Notes under the pieces: model-generated
What the model was told of the DNA's origin: nothing
Databases searched by the model: none
What the model saw: the letters and a program-made list of their open reading frames with translations, nothing else
Program-made: the position numbers and the translations under genes
Shown here: piece after piece, positions 26,140-34,973 of the stretch
Position numbering within the stretch: position 1 is the stretch's first letter
Layout: the number at the start of each line of letters is the position of its first letter
Assembly (NCBI RefSeq): GCF_018343715.1
Contig: NZ_JAGYPL010000002.1
Coordinates: forward strand, 628,364 to 692,363
Length of the DNA stretch: 64,000 nucleotides
Direction of reading: 5' to 3'
Source of the DNA: Bacillus sp. FJAT-49711
GTDB lineage: Bacteria; Bacillota; Bacilli; Bacillales; Bacillaceae_C

Positions 26140-26709
26140 TTAACAATGAAATATCTTCAATTTTGACCAAGTAGATTTCCAATTCTTATTTTGGATGCGT
26201 TCTTCATATAAATCTGCTAGTAGTGGATTTTCCAAAATATAAGGAGTTGGTCTCACTTCTAAATGAATGACATCGTGAATTCCATGAGGAGCTGTTAAAA
26301 TTACATGATTGCTGGAATCTAATTTTACACCTAAAGCTGTTGCAGTTTCCGGAAACTTTGATATAGCATCAATGGAAGATTCATAGGGCGGTACATTATT
26401 TCGGATATGCATTCTCGCCTCATTTTTGACCGACCATGGAATTGTTGGATTAATTGCTCGCAAGTGATCTTCATATTCCTTTTCAGTCTCTTCCTTTAAA
26501 TTGTTTAGGTCATAGTAAATGACATCTATATCTGAGAGCGGGGTTCGCCGAGTGAATCTATGTAATTCATCCCAAATTTTCGAACGGACAAAACCTGCAC
26601 AAATCCACCAATCAGGTAATTTTAGAGATTTTGCATGATGTAAAATATTCATCATCCAATGATCTTGTTCAATTAAGTGAATGATATCTGCTTCGTTGTT
26701 GACCTTCAA
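26140..26709 (-). CDS. NTP_transf_6 nucleotidyltransferase family protein
   Basis: 189 aa. WWICAGFVRSKIWDELH followed by LSDIDVIYYD is the core of this nucleotidyltransferase-like family, with DxD as metal ligands. Function of the family is unknown. TTG start with a modest ribosome site. First gene of a two-gene unit with the Clp-GNAT fusion. Confidence 0.83.
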   Translation of the reverse strand: MKVNNEADIIHLIEQDHWMMNILHHAKSLKLPDWWICAGFVRSKIWDELHRFTRRTPLSDIDVIYYDLNNLKEETEKEYEDHLRAINPTIPWSVKNEARMHIRNNVPPYESSIDAISKFPETATALGVKLDSSNHVILTAPHGIHDVIHLEVRPTPYILENPLLADLYEERIQNKNWKSTWSKLKIFHC

Positions 26710-26740
26710 TTATCCTGCACCTGCCTTGTACTATGTTATC

Positions 26741-26769
26741 TTTACAATTGTAAAGGGTATAAATATAAT
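26741..26769 (+). promoter_or_regulatory. Promoter of the antisense RNA of toxin locus 1
   Basis: TTTACA (26741-26746) and TATAAT (26764-26769) with a 17-base spacer. It faces the 3' end of the small toxin gene on the opposite strand. Confidence 0.7.
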
Positions 26770-26774
26770 ATAGA

Positions 26775-26915
26775 TATACAGCATAAATTAAACAGGGACG
26801 CCAGCTGCAACTGGCATCCCAACATACAGCTAGACTGCATGAAATGTAGCGACCCAAGGAAGAGATAACCCCCTATGCCGGGTCAAAGCAAGGGAGGGTT
26901 ATTTCTTTTTATATA
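26775..26915 (+). ncRNA. Predicted antisense antitoxin RNA, locus 1
   Basis: Predicted transcript from the promoter at 26741-26769. It contains a hairpin (GGGACGCCAG / CTGGCATCCC, 26795-26820) and ends near the dyad ATAACCCCC / AGGGTTAT before a T-rich stretch (26902-26910). Its 3' part overlaps the last codons and 3' region of the toxin gene on the other strand. This is the arrangement of type I systems such as bsrG/SR4. No expression data were available. Confidence 0.55.
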
Positions 26916-26997
26916 GAGAAATAACTATGGCGACTACTGATACGATTAGACTTGAAAACATTACCATCAAGACTATTGCTTCGTATAGAGTTACCAT
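26899..26997 (-). CDS. Holin-like type I toxin (Hol_Tox family), locus 1
   Basis: A 32-residue peptide beginning MVTLYEAIVLMV, with one membrane helix (about 8-27) and a YKKK tail. This matches the 'putative holin-like toxin' family that includes TxpA, BsrG and YonT. Its GAGGAGGT ribosome site (27005-27012) can pair with ACTTCCTC just upstream (27018-27025), which would hide it. An extended -10 (TGATATAGT, near 27063-27072) reads toward it. Too short for usual gene callers. Confidence 0.78.
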   Translation of the reverse strand: MVTLYEAIVLMVMFSSLIVSVVAIVISLYKKK

Positions 26998-27240
26998 CAG
27001 CGTCACCTCCTCTCTACGAGGAAGTGGTCGCTTCCCACCCTGCTTATGTAACTGTATAATTCTACTATATCACAGAGTTGGATAACGCTACCAATTGCCA
27101 TTCCAATAGAATTTATCTTCATCAATGACACTCGTACAGTAATCTTCTTCTCAATCTCTGCATTACGATGATTGCCATTGCACAATCAACTCTTATTCCT
27201 TACACTTATACATAATGATTCACGAAAAGGTGATCTACAT

Positions 27241-27924
27241 ATGAAAATTTTACTTGTGGAAGATGATAAAACGATTGCTTCTGGACTTGAATATTCGCTT
27301 CAGCAGGATCACTTTTCCACGATATTATGCCATGATGCTGCTTCAGCTAAGAAAGTAATAGCGAAACAGCTTGATCAAATTGCACTATGTTTATTTGATT
27401 TGTCTTTGCCAGATGGCAGCGGCTATGAATTGTGTAAAATCGTTAAGGAGAATGGCGATGTTCCGGTCATTTTTTTAACGGCTGTGGATGATGAAGTTAA
27501 TGTTGTAATGGGGCTAGATATGGGGGCGGACGATTATATTACAAAGCCATTCCGTATTCGCGAGCTGCTTTCACGAATAAAATCCGTTTTACGAAGGTAT
27601 AACAAACAAGCTCAAACAAAAACGCTAATTGATCTAGACAATATTAGAATCAATACACTTGAAGGCAAGGTCTATAAAAATGGCGTCGAGGTTATTTTAA
27701 CGGCGTTGGAATATCGTTTGTTGTTAATCTTTGCAAATCACATTGGACAAGTTCTTTCCCGAAATCAGTTGCTTGAGCAAATTTGGGATGTAGCGGGAGA
27801 CTTTGTGAATGATAATACATTGACGGTTTACATTAAAAGGTTGCGAGAAAAACTTGAGGACCAACCGCAAAATCCAACTATTATTAAAACGGTGCGCGGA
27901 TTGGGCTATAAGGTTGGCGATTGA
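27241..27924 (+). CDS. OmpR-family response regulator
   Basis: 227 aa. Residues 1-115 form the receiver domain: LLVEDDKT gives the acidic pair, LCLFDLSLPDGSG the phosphorylated Asp, and DDYITKPF the conserved Lys. Residues 130-227 form the winged helix (NDNTLTVYIKRLREKL). ATG 27241 follows AAAAGGTGA; the open frame extends to 27172 without a ribosome site. It is directly followed by the sensor kinase and probably controls the ABC transporter downstream. Confidence 0.92.
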   Translation: MKILLVEDDKTIASGLEYSLQQDHFSTILCHDAASAKKVIAKQLDQIALCLFDLSLPDGSGYELCKIVKENGDVPVIFLTAVDDEVNVVMGLDMGADDYITKPFRIRELLSRIKSVLRRYNKQAQTKTLIDLDNIRINTLEGKVYKNGVEVILTALEYRLLLIFANHIGQVLSRNQLLEQIWDVAGDFVNDNTLTVYIKRLREKLEDQPQNPTIIKTVRGLGYKVGD

Positions 27925-27925
27925 C

Positions 27926-28927
27926 ATGCTGCGGAATAAAGAGGTTCAAATCTTATTACTAATTATGTGTTCGATCAGTTTGGCGGCAATGATTGCAGCA
28001 TTCTTTATTTCAATTTCTGCCTTTATTCTAGTTTTGAGTGTATCTATTTTACTGATTGCCTCCTGTTACGTGTTTACTCGTTGGAGGTATCGTGAAATTG
28101 AACATTTGTCTAGTTATTTACGTCAGATCACGAGTGGCAACTATTCTCTTGATATACGAGACAATCATGAAGGCGAACTTAGTATTTTAAAAAACGATAT
28201 TTATAAAGTTACTTTAATGCTTTCTGAACAGAGCTCTCTTTTACAAAAAGATAAAGTCCAATTAACAGATGCAATTTCCGATATATCGCATCAATTGAAA
28301 ACACCGTTAACATCAATGATGGTTATGTCTGATTTATTAAGTGATGCCGAGCTTCCAAAGGAAAAAAGAATGGAATTCACACGCAATATACGAGTTCAAC
28401 TTGAACGGATTGAATGGCTCGTTTCTTCATTATTAAAGTTATCCAAAATTGACGCAGGTACGGTTCAGTTCAAAAAAGATAAAGTCATAATGCAGAAACT
28501 AATACATGCAGCTATGCAATCGGTCCTTATTCCAATTGATATTAAAGAGCAGACCATTTCAATAGAAGGTGAAAAATCAGTTTCATTTATGGGCGATTCC
28601 AATTGGACGATGGAAGCCATTATAAATATATTAAAAAACTGTGTAGAACATACGGAAGAAGGCGGAACGATTTCCATTTCTTTTACAGAAAACGCATTGT
28701 TTACGGAACTTATCATTGCTGATAACGGAAAGGGCATCCCAAAAGAAGATCTGCCGCATATTTTTAAACGTTTTTACAAAGGGAAAAATGCAAGTGAAGA
28801 AAGTGTTGGGATTGGGCTTGCGATGGCATATAGCATCATAAAAAGTCAGAACGGGGATATTAGTGTTGTGAGTGAAAAAGAAAAGGGAACACAGTTTAGG
28901 ATAAAGTTTTATAAGCAAGTCATTTAG
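27926..28927 (+). CDS. Intramembrane-type sensor histidine kinase
   Basis: 333 aa. Two membrane helices (about 7-26 and 30-48) are joined by almost no external loop, which marks an intramembrane-sensing kinase like those paired with BceAB-type transporters. Then a HAMP-like linker, the H-box DISHQLKTPLTSM, and the ATPase part with NILKNCVEHTEEGG and DNGKGIPKEDLPH. ATG at 27926 starts just after the regulator's stop; the frame extends upstream to 27854 without a better site. Signal unknown; cell-envelope stress is the family expectation. Confidence 0.9.
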   Translation: MLRNKEVQILLLIMCSISLAAMIAAFFISISAFILVLSVSILLIASCYVFTRWRYREIEHLSSYLRQITSGNYSLDIRDNHEGELSILKNDIYKVTLMLSEQSSLLQKDKVQLTDAISDISHQLKTPLTSMMVMSDLLSDAELPKEKRMEFTRNIRVQLERIEWLVSSLLKLSKIDAGTVQFKKDKVIMQKLIHAAMQSVLIPIDIKEQTISIEGEKSVSFMGDSNWTMEAIINILKNCVEHTEEGGTISISFTENALFTELIIADNGKGIPKEDLPHIFKRFYKGKNASEESVGIGLAMAYSIIKSQNGDISVVSEKEKGTQFRIKFYKQVI

Positions 28928-29025
28928 ATGACATTTGAAAAATGATATGATAAGAGTAGGCATAATATAGGGAAGTTAAGGGTGGAAGGCAGTTACCTCC
29001 TAGTGATAGAAAGGGGGTGATGCCT

Positions 29026-29112
29026 ATGACTACTTTTCAAACCATTTATCTTATGATTAGTTTTGCAACTCTCATTGTTGCCATACTGTCATTTCATAAA
29101 AGGGAAAAGTAA
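29026..29112 (+). CDS. Holin-like type I toxin (Hol_Tox family), locus 2
   Basis: A 28-residue peptide starting MTTFQTIYLMIS with a single membrane helix and an HKREK tail; second member of the same family as the gene at 26.9 kb. The strong site AGGGGGT (29012-29018) can pair with ACCTCCT (28995-29001), hiding it. TAAGGGTGG (28978-28986) in the 5' part can also pair with CCACCCTTA (29115-29123) after the stop, giving a long-range 5'-3' interaction typical of such mRNAs. Confidence 0.75.
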   Translation: MTTFQTIYLMISFATLIVAILSFHKREK

Positions 29113-29152
29113 AACCACCCTTAGCCTACCGAGCTAACGAGGGTGGTTTTAC
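29111..29152. terminator. Strong hairpin after toxin gene 2
   Basis: An 11-bp perfect stem, AAAACCACCCT / AGGGTGGTTTT, with a T-rich 3' side on both strands; likely end of the antisense RNA. Confidence 0.75.
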
Positions 29153-29203
29153 TTCACCTTAGAAAAAGCCTTCCCAATCTAACGGGAACTATATTGTGCC
29201 AGT

Positions 29204-29238
29204 CGGTAGGGTGTGTCCAGCACCTTACCGTCTTTTTT
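29204..29238 (+). terminator. Terminator of toxin mRNA, locus 2
   Basis: The stem CGGTAGGGTG / CACCTTACCG is followed by TCTTTTTT. It would end the toxin mRNA about 125 bases after the stop. Confidence 0.7.
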
Positions 29239-29392
29239 ATTTTATGAGTATCTATAAATACTATACCATAATGGGGTCTATTTCAAAACGACCAAATAAG
29301 TTCTAATGTGACTAAATTGTCATTTTCAAAGTCACTTGAAAGTCATTTTAGACAGATAAACTATAATCAACAGCAAATATGGAGGTTTTACA

Positions 29393-30076
29393 ATGGAAAT
29401 TTTAAAAATAGAGAATCTGTCTAAAGTGTATGGTAAAGGTGAGACGGCCGTTAAAGCGTTGGATGATGTTTCATTCTCGGTAAAAAAAGGTGAGTTTGTT
29501 GCAATTATCGGTCCGTCGGGATCAGGTAAATCCACCCTTTTGCATTTGCTTGGTGGTGTAGATCGCCCATCAAGCGGAAAGGTATTTGTGGATAATACAG
29601 ATATCTATAGTCTAAACGAAACACAGTTAGCAATCTTTAGAAGAAGACAAATCGGATTGATTTATCAATTTTACAATCTTATTCCAGTTTTAACAGTGGA
29701 AGAAAATATTACATTGCCACTATTGTTAGACCAACATAAAGTTGATCAAAAGCAATTTAATGATATCGTCAAAAAGTTAAATCTAGAAAACCGCTTGAAT
29801 CATTTACCGAATCAGCTTTCTGGAGGACAGCAACAGCGTGTTTCGATTGGCCGCGCATTAATTAGCAATCCAGCGATTATGCTTGCAGACGAACCGACTG
29901 GAAACCTAGATAGTAAAAATAGTGGTGAGATTATCGACTTGCTAAAAATGTTTAATAAAACATTTAATCAAACTCTAATTGTCATTACACATGATGAACG
30001 AATTGCTCTACAAGCAGACCGTATCATCGCTATTGAAGATGGGAAGGTCAAGAAGGACGAGGTGGTTCGTCCATGA
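29393..30076 (+). CDS. ABC transporter ATP-binding protein (LolD/BceA type)
   Basis: 227 aa. Walker [10 protein letters not shown] (residues ~41-49), Q-loop [16 protein letters not shown], signature [15 protein letters not shown], Walker [14 protein letters not shown]. This subgroup works with FtsX-like permeases in MacB, LolCDE or BceAB systems. GGAGG precedes ATG 29393. It overlaps the permease gene by four bases and follows the two-component genes, so the four genes form one functional module. Confidence 0.93.
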   Translation: MEILKIENLSKVYGKGETAVKALDDVSFSVKKGEFVAIIGPSGSGKSTLLHLLGGVDRPSSGKVFVDNTDIYSLNETQLAIFRRRQIGLIYQFYNLIPVLTVEENITLPLLLDQHKVDQKQFNDIVKKLNLENRLNHLPNQLSGGQQQRVSIGRALISNPAIMLADEPTGNLDSKNSGEIIDLLKMFNKTFNQTLIVITHDERIALQADRIIAIEDGKVKKDEVVRP

Positions 30077-32649
30077 ACATTGTCAACAAACTAACGATTA
30101 GGCATTTACGGCAAAATAAACGACGAACACTTGTCACGATCATTGGAGTAATTATTTCAGTGGCCATGTTAACAGCGGTAGCGACAATCGGTGTTTCTTT
30201 TATGGATTTGTTGAAAAGGCAGACGATTGCAGATGAAGGGGAATGGCATGTTCTTTATAAGAATGTTAACCAAGAGCAGGTCCACGCAATAAAAAAAGAT
30301 GAGGAGACGAAAAAAGTAGTCCTCTCAAGAGATATAGGCTATGCCTTACTGAAAGGCAGTAAAAACGAAAGTAAGCCTTATTTATTCATCAAGGAATATA
30401 ATAAATCCGGCTTTGAACAATTTCCAATAGAATTAAGCAGCGGTAGATTGCCGAAAGCACCAAATGAAATCGTCATTTCGGATGAAATTATTAATAATGC
30501 GAAGGTTGATTATAGAATTGGCGATATTATAAAGCTTGATATTGGACATAGAATTACAAATGATCCTGACATAGAGGGGCCAATAGATGAAACGTATTCT
30601 TTATTAATAAAAGACGGAGAGACCAATGAAAAATTAGAAACAACAGCAACAAAAGAATTTACAATCGTTGGCACTATTAAACGCCCTGGGTGGGAAATAC
30701 CATGGGGTCCGGCTTATACTGTGATTTCTTATCTTGATGAAGAAGTGCTTAGTAAGGATGAGCTTGTAAATGCAACGGTCGTCTTAAACAAAGTTAAAAC
30801 TTCTTTATTTGATCATGCCCAAAACTTAGCTGAGAAAAATCAGATAGAAAAAGTTGACTTTAACCATAATTTACTTCGCTATTATGGTGCGATTAAAAAT
30901 GACGGTATGCGTACAACCCTTTATTCGTTGTGTGCCATCATTATGGTCATTATTATTGTTGGATCAGTATCATTGATTTACAATGCTTTCGCAATTTCTG
31001 TTGCGGAACGCTTTCGCCATTTAGGGATGCTTTCGAGTGTTGGGGCTACAAAGAAACAGAAGCAAAACTCAGTATTTTTTGAAGGCTTTGTTATTGGATT
31101 GATTAGTATTCCAATTGGAATTATTTCCGGGCTTGCCGGAATGGGAGTAACCTTTTTATTTATCAATACCATTATTCAAGGAGCTATGGGAGTAACTGAG
31201 AAGTTAAAAGTGACGGTAACACTTGGTTCGACTTTAGTGGCGATCTTAGTCTCGATTATTACAATTTTTATTTCCACCTACATCCCGGCAAGGAGAGCAT
31301 CCCGAATTTCAGCAATTGACGCTATCCGTCAATCCACGGATGTGAAACTGACTAGAAAAGCAGTAAAAACTTCTAAATTTGTTCGGAAAATATTTGGAAT
31401 CGAAGCAGAGATCGGATTGAAAAATTTAAAAAGAAATAAGCGCAGATATCAAGCCACCGTTTTTTCACTCGTGATTAGTATTATGCTCTTTTTATCGGTT
31501 GCCTTTTTTACAGCGAATTTGAAAAAGTCATTGTCCCTCTCACAAGATGGTTTGAATTATGATATCGTGATGGAAATTCAAAAAGGGAGAGACGACCAGT
31601 TAGTCAATTCAATTTTGTCTATGGATGAAGTGACAAAATCCAGCATGATGTCGCAGCAATATAGTGTAACTTCGTGGATTGAAAAAGATAAGACGTCGGA
31701 TGCATTGCGAAAATTTGAAGGTTTCAACAATCAGCTTGTTGATGGGAAATATCCTTATAGTATTAATCTTTATTCTATAGATGATGAAAGCTTAAAAGCC
31801 TATGCAAAAGAAGTAGGTGCTGATTATAACAAGTTACAAAATGGATTAAATGCGATTGTCATTGATCAGATTAAGTATGAAGATGCTGCTGCGGGAAAAT
31901 ATGTTGAAACGAAAGCAATCCATACGAAAGTAGGGGAGCAGATTGATTTATTTTCTTATAATGAGGAGCATGAGAAAGAGCAATTTTTGAATAAAATAAC
32001 GGTTGCCGCGTTAACCGGAAAACTTCCAATGGGGGCTTATGGAGGATATCCTGGTAGTTTGGATGTAATCGTGTCTGAATCAACTTTAGAAAAATTGGGA
32101 TTTGTCGCAGAAGACAACCGAATGCTGTATTTAAACAGTGCAGATCCACTTAAGACGCAGCAGAAAATTGAGGAAATCGAAGAAGTAAGGCATTATATAC
32201 ACAACGTTTATCAAAGTCGCCAGCAGGATGAACAAATGGTCATGATCATGTCTGTCTTTACGTATGGGTTTATCGTGTTGATTACGGCGATTTCAATTGC
32301 GAATATCTTGAATACCATTTCGACAAGCATATCTTTAAGAAAAAGAGAATTTGCGATGTTGAAATCAATGGGAATGACGCCAAAAGGCTTTAACAAAATG
32401 ATGAATTACGAAAGTATTTTTTACGGAATAAAGGCATTGGTTTACGGGTTGCCATTAAGTATCGTATGTATGTTCCTTATCTATAAGGCGTTGGCGAATT
32501 CGTTTAGTTATAGTTTTACACTACCGTGGTTAAGTATTATTTATGTAGTTGTGGCCGTTTTTCTTATCGTCGGTACGTCGATGCTATATTCAAGCGCGAA
32601 GGTTAAGAAGGAGAACATTATTGATGCTCTAAAACAGGAAAGTATATAA
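30073..32649 (+). CDS. FtsX-like ABC transporter permease
   Basis: 858 aa. One N-terminal helix (about 17-42), a large outside domain (about 45-275), three helices (about 282-305, 335-365, 385-405), a second outside domain (about 480-715), and three C-terminal helices. Two FtsX domains are thus present, as in longer YtrF/YvcS-like permeases. Such transporters remove or sense antimicrobial peptides or lipoproteins; the exact substrate is not known. ATG overlaps the ATPase stop. Confidence 0.9.
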   Translation: MNIVNKLTIRHLRQNKRRTLVTIIGVIISVAMLTAVATIGVSFMDLLKRQTIADEGEWHVLYKNVNQEQVHAIKKDEETKKVVLSRDIGYALLKGSKNESKPYLFIKEYNKSGFEQFPIELSSGRLPKAPNEIVISDEIINNAKVDYRIGDIIKLDIGHRITNDPDIEGPIDETYSLLIKDGETNEKLETTATKEFTIVGTIKRPGWEIPWGPAYTVISYLDEEVLSKDELVNATVVLNKVKTSLFDHAQNLAEKNQIEKVDFNHNLLRYYGAIKNDGMRTTLYSLCAIIMVIIIVGSVSLIYNAFAISVAERFRHLGMLSSVGATKKQKQNSVFFEGFVIGLISIPIGIISGLAGMGVTFLFINTIIQGAMGVTEKLKVTVTLGSTLVAILVSIITIFISTYIPARRASRISAIDAIRQSTDVKLTRKAVKTSKFVRKIFGIEAEIGLKNLKRNKRRYQATVFSLVISIMLFLSVAFFTANLKKSLSLSQDGLNYDIVMEIQKGRDDQLVNSILSMDEVTKSSMMSQQYSVTSWIEKDKTSDALRKFEGFNNQLVDGKYPYSINLYSIDDESLKAYAKEVGADYNKLQNGLNAIVIDQIKYEDAAAGKYVETKAIHTKVGEQIDLFSYNEEHEKEQFLNKITVAALTGKLPMGAYGGYPGSLDVIVSESTLEKLGFVAEDNRMLYLNSADPLKTQQKIEEIEEVRHYIHNVYQSRQQDEQMVMIMSVFTYGFIVLITAISIANILNTISTSISLRKREFAMLKSMGMTPKGFNKMMNYESIFYGIKALVYGLPLSIVCMFLIYKALANSFSYSFTLPWLSIIYVVVAVFLIVGTSMLYSSAKVKKENIIDALKQESI

Positions 32650-32655
32650 TGAGGA

Positions 32656-32684
32656 AAAGGCTTCTAGAGATAGGAGCCTTTTTT
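32656..32684 (+). terminator. Rho-independent terminator
   Basis: The hairpin AAGGCTTC / GGAGCCTT with following T run ends the ABC module. Confidence 0.75.
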
Positions 32685-32702
32685 CTATAAGGGGTGTGTT
32701 GG

Positions 32703-33929
32703 ATGATTCAAAAGTGGATTGCGGAAATCGAAAAAGGTTGGGGATTGGAACATTTCGATTTGAAAAACGCATCGATTAAAAGGGAGGCTTCTGCTATTAA
32801 AACAACGGAGTATAAGCTGGAAATGGAATGGTTTCCTGCAGGGGCTGAAATGGAGGAAGAATCGAATCCTCCCGGAACTGTGTGTGCCGAAGTGAATTTG
32901 ACATATGGATTTTTAACAAGCTTTATTATAGTTAGAGGTGAAGATTTTAGGGAAAGTCCTCCATTATTACCGAGTACAAATTTGGAGGATGTAGTGGCAT
33001 GGATCGAATCTACAACAGGATTGAAGTGCGAAATTGATTTCCGGCTACAAATGAAAGACAAAGATGGTGACTACAAGGAATATTTCTTTTCCTCTCTTTT
33101 GAATGAAAGAAAAGTCTCACCGGGCGGTTATATTGAAGTTAAAGTAAATAAACAAGGGTATATTGTTTTTTATTCATTATTTGGTTTCTTTCCGAGACTT
33201 TATCCGGAAATTACAATTGAGCAAGACCAGCCCGACCTTAATTTGAATAAATTCAAACAAAAGCAAGTCGTCCTATTTGGATTGCCGGAAGAAGAAGGAT
33301 ACCAGCTCTTATATGGAGTGGAAGAAGCTTTTGTTGGCGGCGTTAAGGATCAGATTGTCCTTCATTGGAATGACGACGATCCTGTAAAGGAAATTCGCTT
33401 TTCAGACAAAATAGTCGGCGCGATGTGGGAGGAATTTTATAACTCACAAATCATTACAGAAGAAGAGATGTCATTACATATACCACATCCTGATTGCCTC
33501 CCTATTAGAGATGATGAAAAACATGAATTATTACAAGTGATTTCGAATTATTTAAAAGTCCACCGCCCGAAAGAAAGCGGCAAATGGCAAGTTGAGAATA
33601 TCGAGAGGAAAAATGGACTTTTACATGCTGATGCAGTTCCTATTAATTATGTGGATAGAATTTTAGACAAACTTAAATTCTTATACGATGCCGATGAGCA
33701 TATAGTACTTCATGTTATGGATAAACGCGAGATATTTAGTAAAAAGATTGAGATGCCTTCAAAAGATGTAAAAGTGACAAAAGAAGAAGCGCTAGCGCTA
33801 TTGGAAAAAGATATCTTTTTCGAGCCTTATTATATGTATGATTTCGAGAAAGAGATTCTTAAGTCAACGCAAATGATTGATTGCCATGAATTTGTTAATG
33901 CTGTGACAGGAGAAAAAGTGCAGGAATAG
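32703..33929 (+). CDS. Uncharacterised protein, possible YcdB/PepSY-like
   Basis: 408 aa, no signal peptide and no membrane segment visible. The repeated mix of KVTKEEALALLEKDIFFE and short beta-rich segments is reminiscent of YcdB/PepSY-type repeats, but I cannot assign it firmly. ATG 32703 follows AAGGGGTG; a GTG at 32694 is also in frame. Single gene between the ABC module and a tandem repeat. Function unknown. Confidence 0.6.
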   Translation: MIQKWIAEIEKGWGLEHFDLKNASIKREASAIKTTEYKLEMEWFPAGAEMEEESNPPGTVCAEVNLTYGFLTSFIIVRGEDFRESPPLLPSTNLEDVVAWIESTTGLKCEIDFRLQMKDKDGDYKEYFFSSLLNERKVSPGGYIEVKVNKQGYIVFYSLFGFFPRLYPEITIEQDQPDLNLNKFKQKQVVLFGLPEEEGYQLLYGVEEAFVGGVKDQIVLHWNDDDPVKEIRFSDKIVGAMWEEFYNSQIITEEEMSLHIPHPDCLPIRDDEKHELLQVISNYLKVHRPKESGKWQVENIERKNGLLHADAVPINYVDRILDKLKFLYDADEHIVLHVMDKREIFSKKIEMPSKDVKVTKEEALALLEKDIFFEPYYMYDFEKEILKSTQMIDCHEFVNAVTGEKVQE

Positions 33930-33963
33930 ATTCTTGCCCTAAGGTTACAGATTAAAGACAAAA

Positions 33964-34181
33964 CGACTAATAGAATTTCGTAATGGCTAATAGGACCGTC
34001 GTAACGGCTAATAGAATTTCGTAATGGCTAATAGGACCGTCGTAACGGCTAATAGAATTTCGTAATGGCTAGTAGGACCGTCGTAACGGCTAATAGAATT
34101 TCATAATGGCTAATAGGACTGTCATAACGGCTAATAGAATTTCGTAATGGCTAATAGGACCGTCGTAACGGCTAATAGAAT
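33964..34181. repeat. 41-bp tandem repeat, about 5.3 copies
   Basis: Five 41-bp units plus a partial sixth. Each unit consists of two related halves, GGCTAATAGAATTTCGTAAT and GGCTAATAGGACCGTCGTAAC. Unit 4 differs at several positions (TTCATAAT and CTGTCATAAC); the others are nearly identical. No coding frame (41 is not a multiple of three). It fills the space between the uncharacterised gene and the bshB2 terminator. Confidence 0.93.
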
Positions 34182-34237
34182 CATGAAACAGATAGATTAA
34201 TCCCTAAATTCATCCAACTTCAGCAAATAATTATAAA

Positions 34238-34266
34238 AAACCTGGTTAGAATTCCTAACCAGGTTT
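34238..34266. terminator. Terminator of bshB2
   Basis: The stem AACCTGGTTAG / CTAACCAGGTT with a tract of T on the minus strand overlaps the stop codon of bshB2. Confidence 0.8.
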
Positions 34267-34948
34267 ACAACACTTTATCTTTTTCCCAATCATACGTCCA
34301 AAAACGTTCTTTTTGCCAGTGTGAGAGTAATTCTGGATCATTGGCGGAGAGCCTTTCCTCCATATCGGCAAGCATCCAGGCCGTTTGTGAAATATGGGCT
34401 TTTAACGCTCCAAGCTTTTGTTCCCAAGCAGCGCTTACATCGTAATGAATGTCGGCAGGACCAATTTCAGCTTCCGTATTTTTTGAAAAAGCGACGCAAT
34501 GCAGTTTCGGACGGTTTTCTTTCGGAAGTCTTCTTACTGCGCGAACGACAGCTCTGCCAGTTGCCTCATGGTCAGGGTGGACTGAATATCCTGGATAAAA
34601 TGAAATTACGAGCGATGGATTGAGCTCTTCAATCATTTCAAATACCATATTGGCGAGCTTTTCATCGCTTTCAAATTCCAAAGTTTTATCCCGGTAGCCC
34701 ATCATACGTAAGTCTGTAAGCCCCATTGACTTTGCAGCAGCCTCAAGTTCGGCTTTTCTAATTTTTGGCAAGGACTCTCTAGTAGTAAACGGGGGATTTC
34801 CAAGGTTTCTGCCCATTTCTCCGAGAGTTAAACATGCGTATGTAACGGGGGACCCGTTTTTTATATAACTCGAAATAGTTCCTGATACCCCAAATGCCTC
34901 ATCATCTGGGTGAGGGAACACAACTAATACATGGCGTTCTTTTTCCAT
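34265..34948 (-). CDS. bshB2: Bacillithiol biosynthesis deacetylase BshB2
   Basis: Zinc-dependent deacetylase (LmbE-like, 227 aa) that removes the acetyl group from GlcNAc-malate in bacillithiol synthesis. VVFPHPDDEAFG carries the metal-binding His/Asp pair; YSVHPDHEATGRAV gives the third ligand. ATG 34948 is nine bases after AAAGGAG; the frame extends to 34981 through a poorly placed start. The yojF gene just upstream is the normal partner of bshB2 (yojG) in Bacillus. Confidence 0.92.
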   Translation of the reverse strand: MEKERHVLVVFPHPDDEAFGVSGTISSYIKNGSPVTYACLTLGEMGRNLGNPPFTTRESLPKIRKAELEAAAKSMGLTDLRMMGYRDKTLEFESDEKLANMVFEMIEELNPSLVISFYPGYSVHPDHEATGRAVVRAVRRLPKENRPKLHCVAFSKNTEAEIGPADIHYDVSAAWEQKLGALKAHISQTAWMLADMEERLSANDPELLSHWQKERFWTYDWEKDKVL

Positions 34949-34973
34949 TGGCATGATCTCCTTTCGTAAAATC

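Larger units (their letters stand above)
29100..29262 (-). ncRNA. Predicted antisense antitoxin RNA, locus 2
   Basis: An extended -10 on the minus strand (TGGTATAGT, about 29263-29271) would start a short RNA running back over the 3' end of the toxin gene. It would end at the 29111-29152 stem. Inferred only from sequence. Confidence 0.45.

Noticed and set aside
27003-27185. 61-codon minus-strand frame next to toxin locus 1
   Set aside because: It covers the toxin's 5' untranslated region and promoter; no ribosome site.
33964-34181. Possible CRISPR array
   Set aside because: The units are directly joined with no unique spacers, and no cas genes are present.
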